DNA of 8,605 nucleotides, taken from assembly GCA_964636895.1 (NCBI GenBank), contig CAZWUW010000103.1, positions 1 through 8,605 on the forward strand. The letters run 5' to 3'. Both the position numbers and the translations under genes were made by a program. This stretch comes from CAZWUW01 sp964636895. Lineage in GTDB: Bacteria; Bacillota; Thermincolia; Thermincolales; CAZWUW01. The notes below the pieces were generated by a model that was given only the letters and a program-made list of their open reading frames with translations, did not search any database and was not told where the DNA came from. Below, one piece after another: positions 1 through 6,103 of this stretch. Numbering within the stretch: the stretch's first letter is position 1; each line of letters starts with the position of its first letter.

Positions 1-596
1 CCATGGTGCCGTTAATGGGGAACCTGGGCAGAAGAAAAGCGGAAATGATTAATATGATTACCACCGGAAACGGTCGGATGCGCCTGGAGTTTAAGATTCC
101 GGCCAGGGGATTGCTGGGCTTTCGCTCTGAATTTTTGACGGAAACCCGCGGTAACGGTATTATGAATCATACTTTTCACGGGTACGAGTCGTTTAAAGGC
201 GAAATACAAAGCCGTTACCAGGGGGCGCTGATTGCCTGGGAAGATGGCGAGGCTAATGCTTACGGCTTAAGTTCGGTAGAGGAACGGGGGACGCTTTTTA
301 TCATCCCCGGCACCAAGGTATATGAAGGTATGATTGTTGGCCAAAACAACCGGGATAAGGACCTGGAAGTGAATATCTGCAAAAAAAAGCACCTTACCAA
401 CATGCGGGCCAGCAATGCCGAGGAGGCTACACGGCTGAAGGAGCCGCGCTTATTTTCCCTGGAAGAGGCTATTGAGTTTATTGAAGATGATGAGTTGGTG
501 GAGATTACTCCGCAGAGCATCCGTCTAAGGAAAAAAACTCTGAATAAAGATATGCGGGTCAAGGTTGCCAAACAGAAGGCGGCACAAAACGTATAA
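1..596 (+). CDS. typA: Translational GTPase TypA/BipA, C-terminal part (5' end outside window)
   Basis: This is the last ~198 codons of a TypA/BipA GTPase, which is usually about 600-615 residues; the GTPase and EF-G-like domains lie before the window. TypA is a ribosome-associated, EF-G-like factor linked to stress and low-temperature growth and to ribosome assembly. The visible part matches the family's C-terminal region. It begins inside the segment with GRRKAEMINM, then has RGLLGFRSEFLTETRGNGIM, a typical family signature, then FHGYE. Further on come KKKHLTNMRAS, the EATRLKEPRLFSLEEAIEFI helix and the terminal DDELVEITPQSIRLRKK block. The frame is open from base 3 and stops at TAA 594-596, so the first in-window ATG at base 3 is internal and not a start. 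A strong terminator follows within 10 bases, so typA ends its transcription unit. I see nothing anomalous in the visible part. Confidence 0.95.
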   Translation, partial: MVPLMGNLGRRKAEMINMITTGNGRMRLEFKIPARGLLGFRSEFLTETRGNGIMNHTFHGYESFKGEIQSRYQGALIAWEDGEANAYGLSSVEERGTLFIIPGTKVYEGMIVGQNNRDKDLEVNICKKKHLTNMRASNAEEATRLKEPRLFSLEEAIEFIEDDELVEITPQSIRLRKKTLNKDMRVKVAKQKAAQNV

Positions 597-603
597 TATT
601 GAC

Positions 604-634
604 AAAGAACTTACGCACGTGGTAAGTTCTTTTT
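604..634 (+). terminator. Rho-independent terminator after typA
   Basis: A perfect 11-bp inverted repeat, AAAGAACTTAC (604-614) and GTAAGTTCTTT (622-632), encloses a 7-base loop and runs into a short T-tract (630-634). It begins 8 bases after the typA stop. Because the left arm starts with A's opposite the T-tract, the hairpin could also work weakly in the opposite direction. Confidence 0.85.
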
Positions 635-664
635 GTACTATATTGATTTTAACGGAGGTAAAAA

Positions 665-1093
665 ATGGCAAAATACAAATACTGGGTTCCTGCCGTAGTG
701 TGGATGGGGGCAATTTTTTACTTGTCCGGCCGTACCGGTAGTGAAATTGGTAATATGTTTCCTTTTATGCCTAATCTTGATTTGGGTCATCTTGGAGAAT
801 ATTTCATGCTGGGGTTGTTAGTATACTATGGCTTAGTTAAAGCCAATGGGCGGCACCGGCCTTTTGGGCTGACAATATTGATTTGCACTGTTTTTGGAGC
901 CACTGATGAATTTCATCAGTATTTTGTTCCCGGACGGTCGGCGGATATTTTTGACTTAATCAATGATGCCATTGGTTCAGCTTTGGCGATGACGGTGATA
1001 AATTGTCAAACCAAGCAGCGTTTTGCGCTTCTAATAGCGGCAGCAATGGTAGTCGTAATGGTGCTGTTTAATATTTGGAAGCCTGTCGGGTAA
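665..1093 (+). CDS. VanZ-family membrane protein
   Basis: A 142-residue polytopic membrane protein with the VanZ-like domain. Diagnostic features are the GHLGEYFMLGLLVY helix (residues 41-54, with His42 and Glu45) and the DEFHQYFVPGRSADIFD segment (81-97) followed by LINDAIGSALA. The polar Asp, Glu, His and Arg residues in this second block are the family hallmark. About four membrane segments are expected, at roughly residues 7-20, 43-58, 67-80 and 119-137. VanZ itself gives low-level teicoplanin resistance, but most family members, including short stand-alone ones like this, have no known biochemical role; some act in cell-envelope or lipid-linked processes. No glycopeptide-resistance genes are nearby, so I would not call this resistance. 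GGAGGT at 654-659 lies five bases before the ATG and supports the start. The gene is flanked by terminators, so it is probably monocistronic. Confidence 0.88.
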   Translation: MAKYKYWVPAVVWMGAIFYLSGRTGSEIGNMFPFMPNLDLGHLGEYFMLGLLVYYGLVKANGRHRPFGLTILICTVFGATDEFHQYFVPGRSADIFDLINDAIGSALAMTVINCQTKQRFALLIAAAMVVVMVLFNIWKPVG

Positions 1094-1155
1094 ATATGGA
1101 GTGGTGGGCGGCTAACCGCGCTAAAGATATGGCAGTTAAAAAGTTTGCAGTTGAT

Positions 1156-1189
1156 AAAAATGGGGTTGACTTTAACCTCATTTTTTTTT
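1156..1189 (+). terminator. Rho-independent terminator after the VanZ gene
   Basis: The arms at 1156-1167 (AAAAATGGGGTT) and 1174-1185 (AACCTCATTTTT) form a 12-bp stem with one G-T pair and a 6-base loop, GACTTT. An unbroken run of nine T's (1181-1189) completes it. It lies 62 bases after the VanZ-family stop. The same bases carry the -35 element and the first base of the -10 element of the promoter for the downstream metal ATPase. Confidence 0.8.
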
Positions 1190-1194
1190 ATGAT
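1166..1194 (+). promoter_or_regulatory. Sigma-A-type promoter of the metal ATPase gene
   Basis: TTGACT (1166-1171) and TATGAT (1189-1194) are each 5/6 matches to the vegetative consensus and are separated by exactly 17 bases. Transcription would start near 1201, about 48 bases before the ATPase start codon. The -35 sits in the loop and inner stem of the preceding terminator, and the spacer is mostly its right arm and T-tract. Confidence 0.72.
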
Positions 1195-1205
1195 TAAACT
1201 AGAAC

Positions 1206-1230
1206 GCATGAACATATATTCAAATATTAT
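1206..1230 (+). promoter_or_regulatory. Putative ArsR/SmtB-family (CadC/CzrA/SmtB-like) metal-sensor operator
   Basis: The core TGAACATATATTCA (1209-1222) is an imperfect dyad, with six of seven symmetric pairs, followed by an AT-rich flank AATATTATTAT. It fits the TGAA-N6-TTCA pattern at the centre of the 12-2-12 operators bound by zinc/cadmium sensors of the SmtB/CzrA/CadC group. As I recall the cyanobacterial smtA operator, the match extends beyond the core. It lies just after the predicted transcription start and before the ribosome site, where a bound repressor would block initiation. No ArsR-family gene is in the window, so the regulator would act from elsewhere. Confidence 0.6.
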
Positions 1231-1248
1231 TATCGGGGAGGAGATAAC

Positions 1249-3402
1249 ATGGTCACTAAAACTGCAATCATGGAAGGCCGCACAAGTGGTAAGGCCGCCA
1301 CAACTATGGTATTTCGTTTAAAAGGCCTTGATTGTGCCGACTGTGCCGCCAAGCTGGAGAAGAAATTGTCGGCCCAGCCCTGGGTTCAAGAAGCCGTTGT
1401 TAATTTTGGTGCGGCCAAATGTACTGTCCGGCATACCGGCACTGCGGCAGACGTTATCCGCATCGTGGCCGAAAGCGGTTATGGCGCAGAGCCGGTAGGG
1501 GGGGAGCAAACCGCGCGTGAGCAACCTTTTTTAGAGAAGCATGTCAAGACTATCTTGACAGCCATTTCCGTTGTTTTTTTAGGCAGCGGGTTGATGCTTT
1601 CGTTTTTTGCTACTCAGGAAAAAACTGTTAACATTTTCTACCTGCTGGCTATTTTAACCGGCGGTTATTTTGTGGCCAGAAATGCTTTTTATTCGCTGAA
1701 AACCTTTAGCCTGGACATGAACGTGCTGATGACCATTGCTGTGCTGGGCGCCGCGGCGATAGGTGAATGGCTGGAGGGTGGTCTGGTGGTGGCGCTCTTC
1801 TCCATAGGCAATACGCTGCAGGCCTTTGCCCTGGAAAAGACTAGAAATTCCATTCGCGCATTAATGGATTTGTCACCGAAAGAGGCATTAGTGAGAAGAG
1901 ACGGCAGGGAAATGTGCCTGCCGTTAAATGAGATAGAAATAGGGGATGTTATTATAGTTAAACCCGGTGAACGCATCGCCATGGACGGCAGGGTTACCGC
2001 CGGCAGCTCGGGAGTTAACCAGGCTCCTATAACCGGGGAGTCCATGCCCGTTGATAAAAAACCAGGGGATGGGGTTTTTGCCGGTACTATTAACGAACAA
2101 GGTTTCCTGGAGATAGAGGTTACTAAGCTGGTGGAAGACACTACCTTGGCTAAAATTATTCAGCTGGTGGAAGAGGCTCAGGGCCAGAAGGCGCCTTCCC
2201 AACAGTTTGTTGATGTTTTTGCCGCTTATTATACACCGGTGGTCATCATTGGCGCCATCCTCCTGGCAGTAATACCCCCACTCTTTTTCGGCCAGCCCTT
2301 TGTCCCGTGGTTTAAAAAATCCTTAATCCTGTTGTTGATTTCCTGTCCGTGCGCTTTGGTCATTTCCACCCCAGTATCCATTGTGGCGGCTATCGGCAGC
2401 GCTGCCAGGAAAGGGGTATTGATAAAAGGCGGCGCTTACCTGGAGGCAGCCGGCGCCTTGAAGGCTATCGCCTTTGACAAGACCGGCACTCTGACCACCG
2501 GGCGGCCGGAGGTTACCGATGTTGTCCCGGCAGGCGGCAGGACGCCGGCAGAGATTATGGCCATAGCTGCCGGCATTGAGATCAGGTCCCAGCATCCTTT
2601 GGCGGAGGCCATTTTAAGATATGTTAGGGATAAAGGCACCAAAATCCGGGAAGGTCAAGGTTTTGAGTCTATCACCGGCAAGGGTGCTAAGCTGGCAATT
2701 GACGGAGAGCTTTTTTACATTGGGAATCCCCGGCTCTTTGAGGAACTGGCCATTGATTTAGAAACCCAAAGGGCAGTTATTGCCGGACTGCAAAATGAAG
2801 GCAAAACCGTAATGCTGGTGGGCAGCGCCGGGGAACTATACGGACTCGTGGCTGTAGCCGATGTAATTAGAGAAACCAGCGTTGCTGCCGTGCAGAAGCT
2901 TAAAAAGTCTGGGCTAGAAAAGGTTATCATGCTCACTGGTGACAACCTGGGGACCGCCCGGGCCATTTCCGAGAAGGTTGGGATTAACGAGTTCCAGGCC
3001 GAACTGTTGCCGGCAGATAAGTTGACGGCGATTAAAGAATTACTGGGTCGGTATGGCAAGGTAGGGATGGTTGGTGACGGAGTAAACGACGCTCCGGCCC
3101 TGGCCACGGCTACCGTGGGTATTGCCATGGGCGGTGCAGGCACGGATACGGCCCTGGAAACGGCGGATATAGTCCTGATGGCCGACGACCTATCCAAACT
3201 GCCTTACGCCATGAAAGTAAGCCGTAAGGCTGTGCGGGTAATTAAACAGAACATTACCTTCGCCATTGCAGTGGAACTAATATTTTTGGTGCTGGCCGCC
3301 TTTGGGCTGATAAACTTATGGATGGCGGCGCTCTTTTCCGATGTTGGCCTAGCCCTGTTGGTTATCCTCAATGGGATGCGGTTGTTCAGGGTGCAAGAGT
3401 AG
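1249..3402 (+). CDS. cadA: Zn/Cd/Pb-exporting P1B-type ATPase (CadA/ZntA type)
   Basis: A 717-residue inner-membrane ATPase that uses ATP to export divalent soft metals (Zn2+, Cd2+, Pb2+), close to the ~727 residues of classical CadA. Order of parts: one N-terminal heavy-metal-associated domain with GLDCADC (Cys29, Cys32); paired membrane helices from about 100; actuator TGES (262-265); the CPC metal site in SCPCALVIS (Cys366, Cys368); DKTGTLT with phosphorylated Asp410; the nucleotide-domain His-Pro pair (449-450); TGD (563-565); GDGVNDAP (609-616); and a last-helix Asp698 in FSDVGLALL, as in Zn/Cd pumps. CPC plus this Asp argues against a copper pump. GGGGAGGAG at 1235-1243 supports the ATG at 1249 over Met8. 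Two oddities, judged against family sequences recalled from memory: Asn188 stands where ZntA has Glu214, and Glu676 where ZntA has Lys693. The gene has its own promoter and a putative metal-sensor operator. The exact metal preference is uncertain. Confidence 0.93.
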   Translation: MVTKTAIMEGRTSGKAATTMVFRLKGLDCADCAAKLEKKLSAQPWVQEAVVNFGAAKCTVRHTGTAADVIRIVAESGYGAEPVGGEQTAREQPFLEKHVKTILTAISVVFLGSGLMLSFFATQEKTVNIFYLLAILTGGYFVARNAFYSLKTFSLDMNVLMTIAVLGAAAIGEWLEGGLVVALFSIGNTLQAFALEKTRNSIRALMDLSPKEALVRRDGREMCLPLNEIEIGDVIIVKPGERIAMDGRVTAGSSGVNQAPITGESMPVDKKPGDGVFAGTINEQGFLEIEVTKLVEDTTLAKIIQLVEEAQGQKAPSQQFVDVFAAYYTPVVIIGAILLAVIPPLFFGQPFVPWFKKSLILLLISCPCALVISTPVSIVAAIGSAARKGVLIKGGAYLEAAGALKAIAFDKTGTLTTGRPEVTDVVPAGGRTPAEIMAIAAGIEIRSQHPLAEAILRYVRDKGTKIREGQGFESITGKGAKLAIDGELFYIGNPRLFEELAIDLETQRAVIAGLQNEGKTVMLVGSAGELYGLVAVADVIRETSVAAVQKLKKSGLEKVIMLTGDNLGTARAISEKVGINEFQAELLPADKLTAIKELLGRYGKVGMVGDGVNDAPALATATVGIAMGGAGTDTALETADIVLMADDLSKLPYAMKVSRKAVRVIKQNITFAIAVELIFLVLAAFGLINLWMAALFSDVGLALLVILNGMRLFRVQE

Positions 3403-3453
3403 AAAGCATTCATAGTGGAAATAATTTTTGTAGAATAGTTATTAAACTTAGTT

Positions 3454-3459
3454 TATAAT
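3454..3459 (+). promoter_or_regulatory. Probable -10 element of the ynfA/two-component cluster
   Basis: A perfect TATAAT lies 48 bases before the ynfA start. No good -35 is found at 16-18 bases: the hexamer at spacing 17 is TAGAAT, and TTGTAG lies at spacing 20. The promoter may therefore be weak or activator-dependent. A small TAAAC-TTA-GTTTA palindrome (3443-3455) occupies the spacer and the first bases of the -10. No clear terminator follows the ATPase gene, so read-through from upstream is also possible. Confidence 0.5.
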
Positions 3460-3473
3460 GAAAATAATTATCA
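3459..3473 (+). promoter_or_regulatory. Fur-type operator (7-1-7 box) overlapping the -10
   Basis: TGAAAATAATTATCA matches the Firmicute Fur box TGATAAT-N-ATTATCA at 13 of 14 defined positions. It shares one base with TATAAT and covers the expected transcription start, a normal place for repression. Among relatives it fits Fur better than Zur (TCGTAAT half-site) or PerR (TTATAAT half-site). The regulator is not in the window, and an AT-rich intergenic region raises the chance-match rate. Confidence 0.5.
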
Positions 3474-3506
3474 AAGTAGATTTAAGAACTTTTGGAGGGT
3501 GAATCA

Positions 3507-3839
3507 ATGTTACAGTCGGCCTTTCTTTTTTTCGTAACCGGGTTGGCGGAAATTGGCGGCGGGTATATGGTTTGGTTATGGCTCAAAGAGGGGAAAGGCT
3601 GGTGGTACGGATTAATCGGGGCCATTATTTTATTTGTATACGGGATTATCCCTACTCTGCAGCAAATTCCGCATGTGAATTTTGGTCGTTTATATGCTGC
3701 TTACGGTGGGATGTTCATAATTCTGGCTCTTATTTGGGGTGTGGTAGTTGATAAGCAGACTTTTGACTTATATGACTGGCTAGGGGCCTCAATTGCTTTA
3801 ATCGGCGGCGCTATCATTATCTGGGCGCCCAGGTCTTAG
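3507..3839 (+). CDS. ynfA: YnfA-family (UPF0060) small membrane protein
   Basis: A 110-residue protein with four predicted membrane helices, matching the ~108-residue YnfA family, a distant relative of small multidrug resistance (SMR) transporters. The family fingerprint is clear: Glu15 in the first helix (TGLAEIGGGYMVWLWLKEG), then FGRLYAAYGGMF (59-70), then the closing DLYDWLGASIALIGG (87-101). YnfA has been reported to contribute to drug efflux in enterobacteria; its substrate in other bacteria is unknown. Start choice: an in-frame TTG at 3492 would give 115 residues, but that TTG runs into the ribosome site GGAGGGTG (3494-3501), so ATG 3507, five bases beyond it, is the better start. It is the first gene of a cluster with the response regulator (20-base gap) and kinase, downstream of a Fur-like box. 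The co-location suggests an envelope or metal-stress role, but that is inference. Confidence 0.9.
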   Translation: MLQSAFLFFVTGLAEIGGGYMVWLWLKEGKGWWYGLIGAIILFVYGIIPTLQQIPHVNFGRLYAAYGGMFIILALIWGVVVDKQTFDLYDWLGASIALIGGAIIIWAPRS

Positions 3840-3859
3840 CTAACCGGGGGGGGATATCG

Positions 3860-4549
3860 ATGAACCGAACTAAAGTGCTGGTTGTAGATGATGAAGAACA
3901 TATCTGTGAACTGGTCAGGACCTACTTTAATGAGGAATTCGATATTGCTGTTGCCTACGATGGATTAACTGCCCTGCAAATGTACAGCGAGGAACGGTTC
4001 GACTTGCTGCTCCTTGATATCATGCTGCCCGGGATTAACGGGTGGGATGTCTGCCGCCGGATAAGGCAGCAAGGGACAACCCCAATTATCATGCTGACAG
4101 CTAAAAGTGATGAAATAGACAAGATTCTGGGCCTGGAACTGGGGGCGGATGATTATGTTACCAAGCCGTTTAACCCCAGAGAATTATTGGCCAGGGCCAG
4201 GGCGGTACTGCGGCGGTTTAAGGGTATCCGGGAGGAGAGCGCCCAGGTCATCGAATATCCGGGCCTGGTGGTCAATAAATCTAACCGCCGGGTAGCTGTT
4301 AATGCTCAGGAAGTGGAACTGACCATAAAGGAATTTGATTTGTTATGGCTTTTCGCCACTAATCCGGGCATGGTTTTCAGCCGCGAGCATATAATGCAAA
4401 AAATCTGGGGCTTTGATTATCTGGGCGCTAGCCGGGCTATTGACAGTACGATAAAAAGACTGCGGCGCAAACTTGAAGCTATCCCCGAAGCACCGGTTTA
4501 TATTCAGACGGTTTGGGGCGTTGGTTATAAATTTGAGGTGCCGGTATAA
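3860..4549 (+). CDS. OmpR/PhoB-family response regulator
   Basis: A 229-residue DNA-binding response regulator of standard length. The receiver domain (about 5-118) has the acidic pair Asp10-Asp11, phospho-acceptor Asp53 in LLLLDIMLPGINGW, switch Thr80 in IIMLTAKSDE and Lys102 in DDYVTKPFNPREL, so all catalytic positions are intact. The C-terminal winged-helix domain (about 133-227) shows ELTIKEFDLLWLF, then SREHIMQKIWGFDY, then the recognition-helix region RAIDSTIKRLRRKLE and the final VWGVGYKF wing. It is expected to be phosphorylated by the kinase encoded next, and then to bind promoters as a dimer. An unusual run of eight G's (3846-3853) serves as its ribosome site, six bases before the ATG. 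Its stop codon overlaps the kinase start. The target genes cannot be read from the sequence. Metal or envelope stress, or respiratory control of the ccm genes downstream, are both plausible. Confidence 0.94.
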   Translation: MNRTKVLVVDDEEHICELVRTYFNEEFDIAVAYDGLTALQMYSEERFDLLLLDIMLPGINGWDVCRRIRQQGTTPIIMLTAKSDEIDKILGLELGADDYVTKPFNPRELLARARAVLRRFKGIREESAQVIEYPGLVVNKSNRRVAVNAQEVELTIKEFDLLWLFATNPGMVFSREHIMQKIWGFDYLGASRAIDSTIKRLRRKLEAIPEAPVYIQTVWGVGYKFEVPV

Positions 4550-5964
4550 TGAGGCTTAATATTTTTGCAAAGGTATTGGTTACTTATGTAGTAGTTGTTT
4601 TTCTGGCTATGGCTGTGGTGGGTGGCATGCAATATTTTATGGTACAAAGCTATCTGCTGGAGAGTAAAGAAAGGGAACTGCTGGTAAGGAGCCGGGAGCT
4701 GGCAGATTTGATTAAACCCATCTTGATCAGCGGACAGGACCCTCATCCGGTAATTAATTCGCTGAACCGGGCCGATCGCATTCTGGGAACTGAAGCATGG
4801 GTAATTAGCAGTTCCGGCCAAGTGTTGGCTGCCTCTGCCAATCACTGGCACTGTGAGGGAAGTACGGTGGAAGCGGCTGATTTAAAACAGCTAAAAAATG
4901 GTCGGATCACCGTTCGGAAGGGACAGTCGCAGTTTTTTCAAGAAGCTGTAATTCAGGCGGCTACACCAATCCTTGAACAAGGTAAGTTTATCGGCGCAAT
5001 AATTTTATATACGCCGGTCACCGGAGTTAACGATGCTTTTACCAGGATGAAGGAAATTTTTATCTGGGCGTCTGTGCTGGGTATTATTGTTTCTGCAATA
5101 ATGGGATTTCTCCTTTCCCGTTATATCACCAGACCATTAAGGGAGGTGACCATGGTAGCTCATGGCATTGCCGACGGGAATTTTTCCGACCGGGTGCAGG
5201 TCAAGTCCCGGGATGAATTTGGTCAGTTAGCAGAGACTTTTAACTATATGGCTCAACGGTTGGCTGACTATGAGCAGATGCGCCGGGATTTTGTAGCCAA
5301 TGTTTCGCATGAATTAAGAAGCCCGCTGACATCGGTGCAGGGTTTTATTGATGCTCTTATTGAAGGCAAGAGTAAGGATAAGCAGGAAGAGAGCAGGTAT
5401 CTGGCTATTCTCCGGAAAGAAACTGGACGTCTAAGTAAGCTGGTGAATGAACTGTTGGAGATTTCCGGTTATGACGCTCAGCGAGTTCATTTTGCGATGG
5501 CTCCGTTTCCGGTTGGCAACGTGATTAAACGGGCTGCGGCCAGCCTGAAACCCCGGTTGGATGAGCGGGACCTTGCTGTAATTACTGCAGTGCCCGGCGA
5601 CATCCCTTTGTGTTATGGTGATGAAGACCGGATTGAACAGGTTGTGCACAATCTGTTGGAAAATGCCGTCCGGCACTCGCCGCAAGGAGATAAAATCCTG
5701 ATTTCTGCCCGGCTGATTAATGATAGGGTTTTCGTGGAAATTGCCGATAACGGTCCTGGCATTCCTAAGACATTACAACCACGAGTATGGGAGCGTTTTT
5801 ACCGGGTCGATAAAGCCCGCAGCCGGGATAAAGGCGGCACGGGTTTGGGTTTGGCTATTGTGCAGGAGATTGTGCAAAAACACGGTGGACAGGTTTCGCT
5901 GGACAGTGAGCCGGGAGCAGGCGCGGTATTCGGTTTTACCCTGCCTGTGGTAAATAGAAACTAA
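4549..5964 (+). CDS. Membrane sensor histidine kinase (HAMP-HisKA-HATPase)
   Basis: A 471-residue sensor kinase, cognate to the regulator whose TAA overlaps its ATG by one base (TAATG). GAGGTG at 4535-4540 is the likely ribosome site. Order: membrane helix about 8-27; an extracytoplasmic sensor of about 140 residues; second helix about 170-190; HAMP about 191-243; HisKA with phosphorylated His254 in FVANVSHELRSPLTSVQGFI; and a complete ATPase domain with Asn368 and Asn372 (N box), Asp400 in DNGPGIP, and the GGTGLGLAIV glycine loop (429-438). The catalytic set is intact. The sensor resembles the PAS/Cache-like folds found between two helices in this class (inferred), and holds HWHCE (99-103), whose His, His, Cys and Glu could bind a metal or haem. 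The signal is unknown. A terminator follows immediately, which makes this the last gene of the cluster. Confidence 0.94.
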   Translation: MRLNIFAKVLVTYVVVVFLAMAVVGGMQYFMVQSYLLESKERELLVRSRELADLIKPILISGQDPHPVINSLNRADRILGTEAWVISSSGQVLAASANHWHCEGSTVEAADLKQLKNGRITVRKGQSQFFQEAVIQAATPILEQGKFIGAIILYTPVTGVNDAFTRMKEIFIWASVLGIIVSAIMGFLLSRYITRPLREVTMVAHGIADGNFSDRVQVKSRDEFGQLAETFNYMAQRLADYEQMRRDFVANVSHELRSPLTSVQGFIDALIEGKSKDKQEESRYLAILRKETGRLSKLVNELLEISGYDAQRVHFAMAPFPVGNVIKRAAASLKPRLDERDLAVITAVPGDIPLCYGDEDRIEQVVHNLLENAVRHSPQGDKILISARLINDRVFVEIADNGPGIPKTLQPRVWERFYRVDKARSRDKGGTGLGLAIVQEIVQKHGGQVSLDSEPGAGAVFGFTLPVVNRN

Positions 5965-5971
5965 AGGTATT

Positions 5972-5995
5972 AAACGCCGGCAACGGCGTTTTTTT
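5972..5995 (+). terminator. Rho-independent terminator after the kinase gene
   Basis: AAACGCCG (5972-5979) and CGGCGTTT (5984-5991) form a perfect 8-bp GC-rich stem closed by the stable GNRA tetraloop GCAA, and run into a T-tract to 5995. It begins 8 bases after the kinase stop and separates the two-component cluster from the cytochrome c maturation genes. Confidence 0.9.
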
Positions 5996-6103
5996 GTTGC
6001 CTCTTTTTAATGTTACAATTTTAACTTATTTTTGCCATAGGTTTGACACAAATCTGATTTACAATTTGAAAGTACTTACCGACATAAGAGGGAGGATTAA
6101 ATT

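Noticed and set aside
599..627. TTGACA at 599-604 as a -35 element for the VanZ-family gene
   Set aside because: The hexamer 17 bases downstream is GTAAGT, a poor -10, and the TACTAT at 636-641 is about 31 bases away. No workable promoter pairing was found.
665..1093. Glycopeptide (teicoplanin) resistance function for the VanZ-family protein
   Set aside because: Family membership alone does not indicate resistance, and no van ligase, dehydrogenase or dipeptidase genes are present.
1689..3197. Long open frames on the - strand inside the ATPase gene
   Set aside because: They mirror a confidently assigned + strand gene, have Ser/Pro/Thr-rich implausible translations, and show no ribosome sites or family motifs.
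3403..3445. AATAA/TTATT inverted repeat after the ATPase gene as a terminator
   Set aside because: Only five A-T pairs with a loop of about 14 bases and no following T-tract, too weak to call.
3443..3455. TAAAC-TTA-GTTTA palindrome as a separate operator
   Set aside because: It is short, AT-rich and could occur by chance. It is mentioned with the -10 element but not called as its own site.
6043..6065. TTGACA (6043-6048) with TACAAT (6060-6065) as promoter of the exported protein-ccmF unit
   Set aside because: The spacing is only 11 bases. With normal spacing the -10 would be TTGAAA. A promoter is expected in 5996-6103, but I cannot place it; TGTTACAAT at 6011-6019 is another weak extended -10 candidate.
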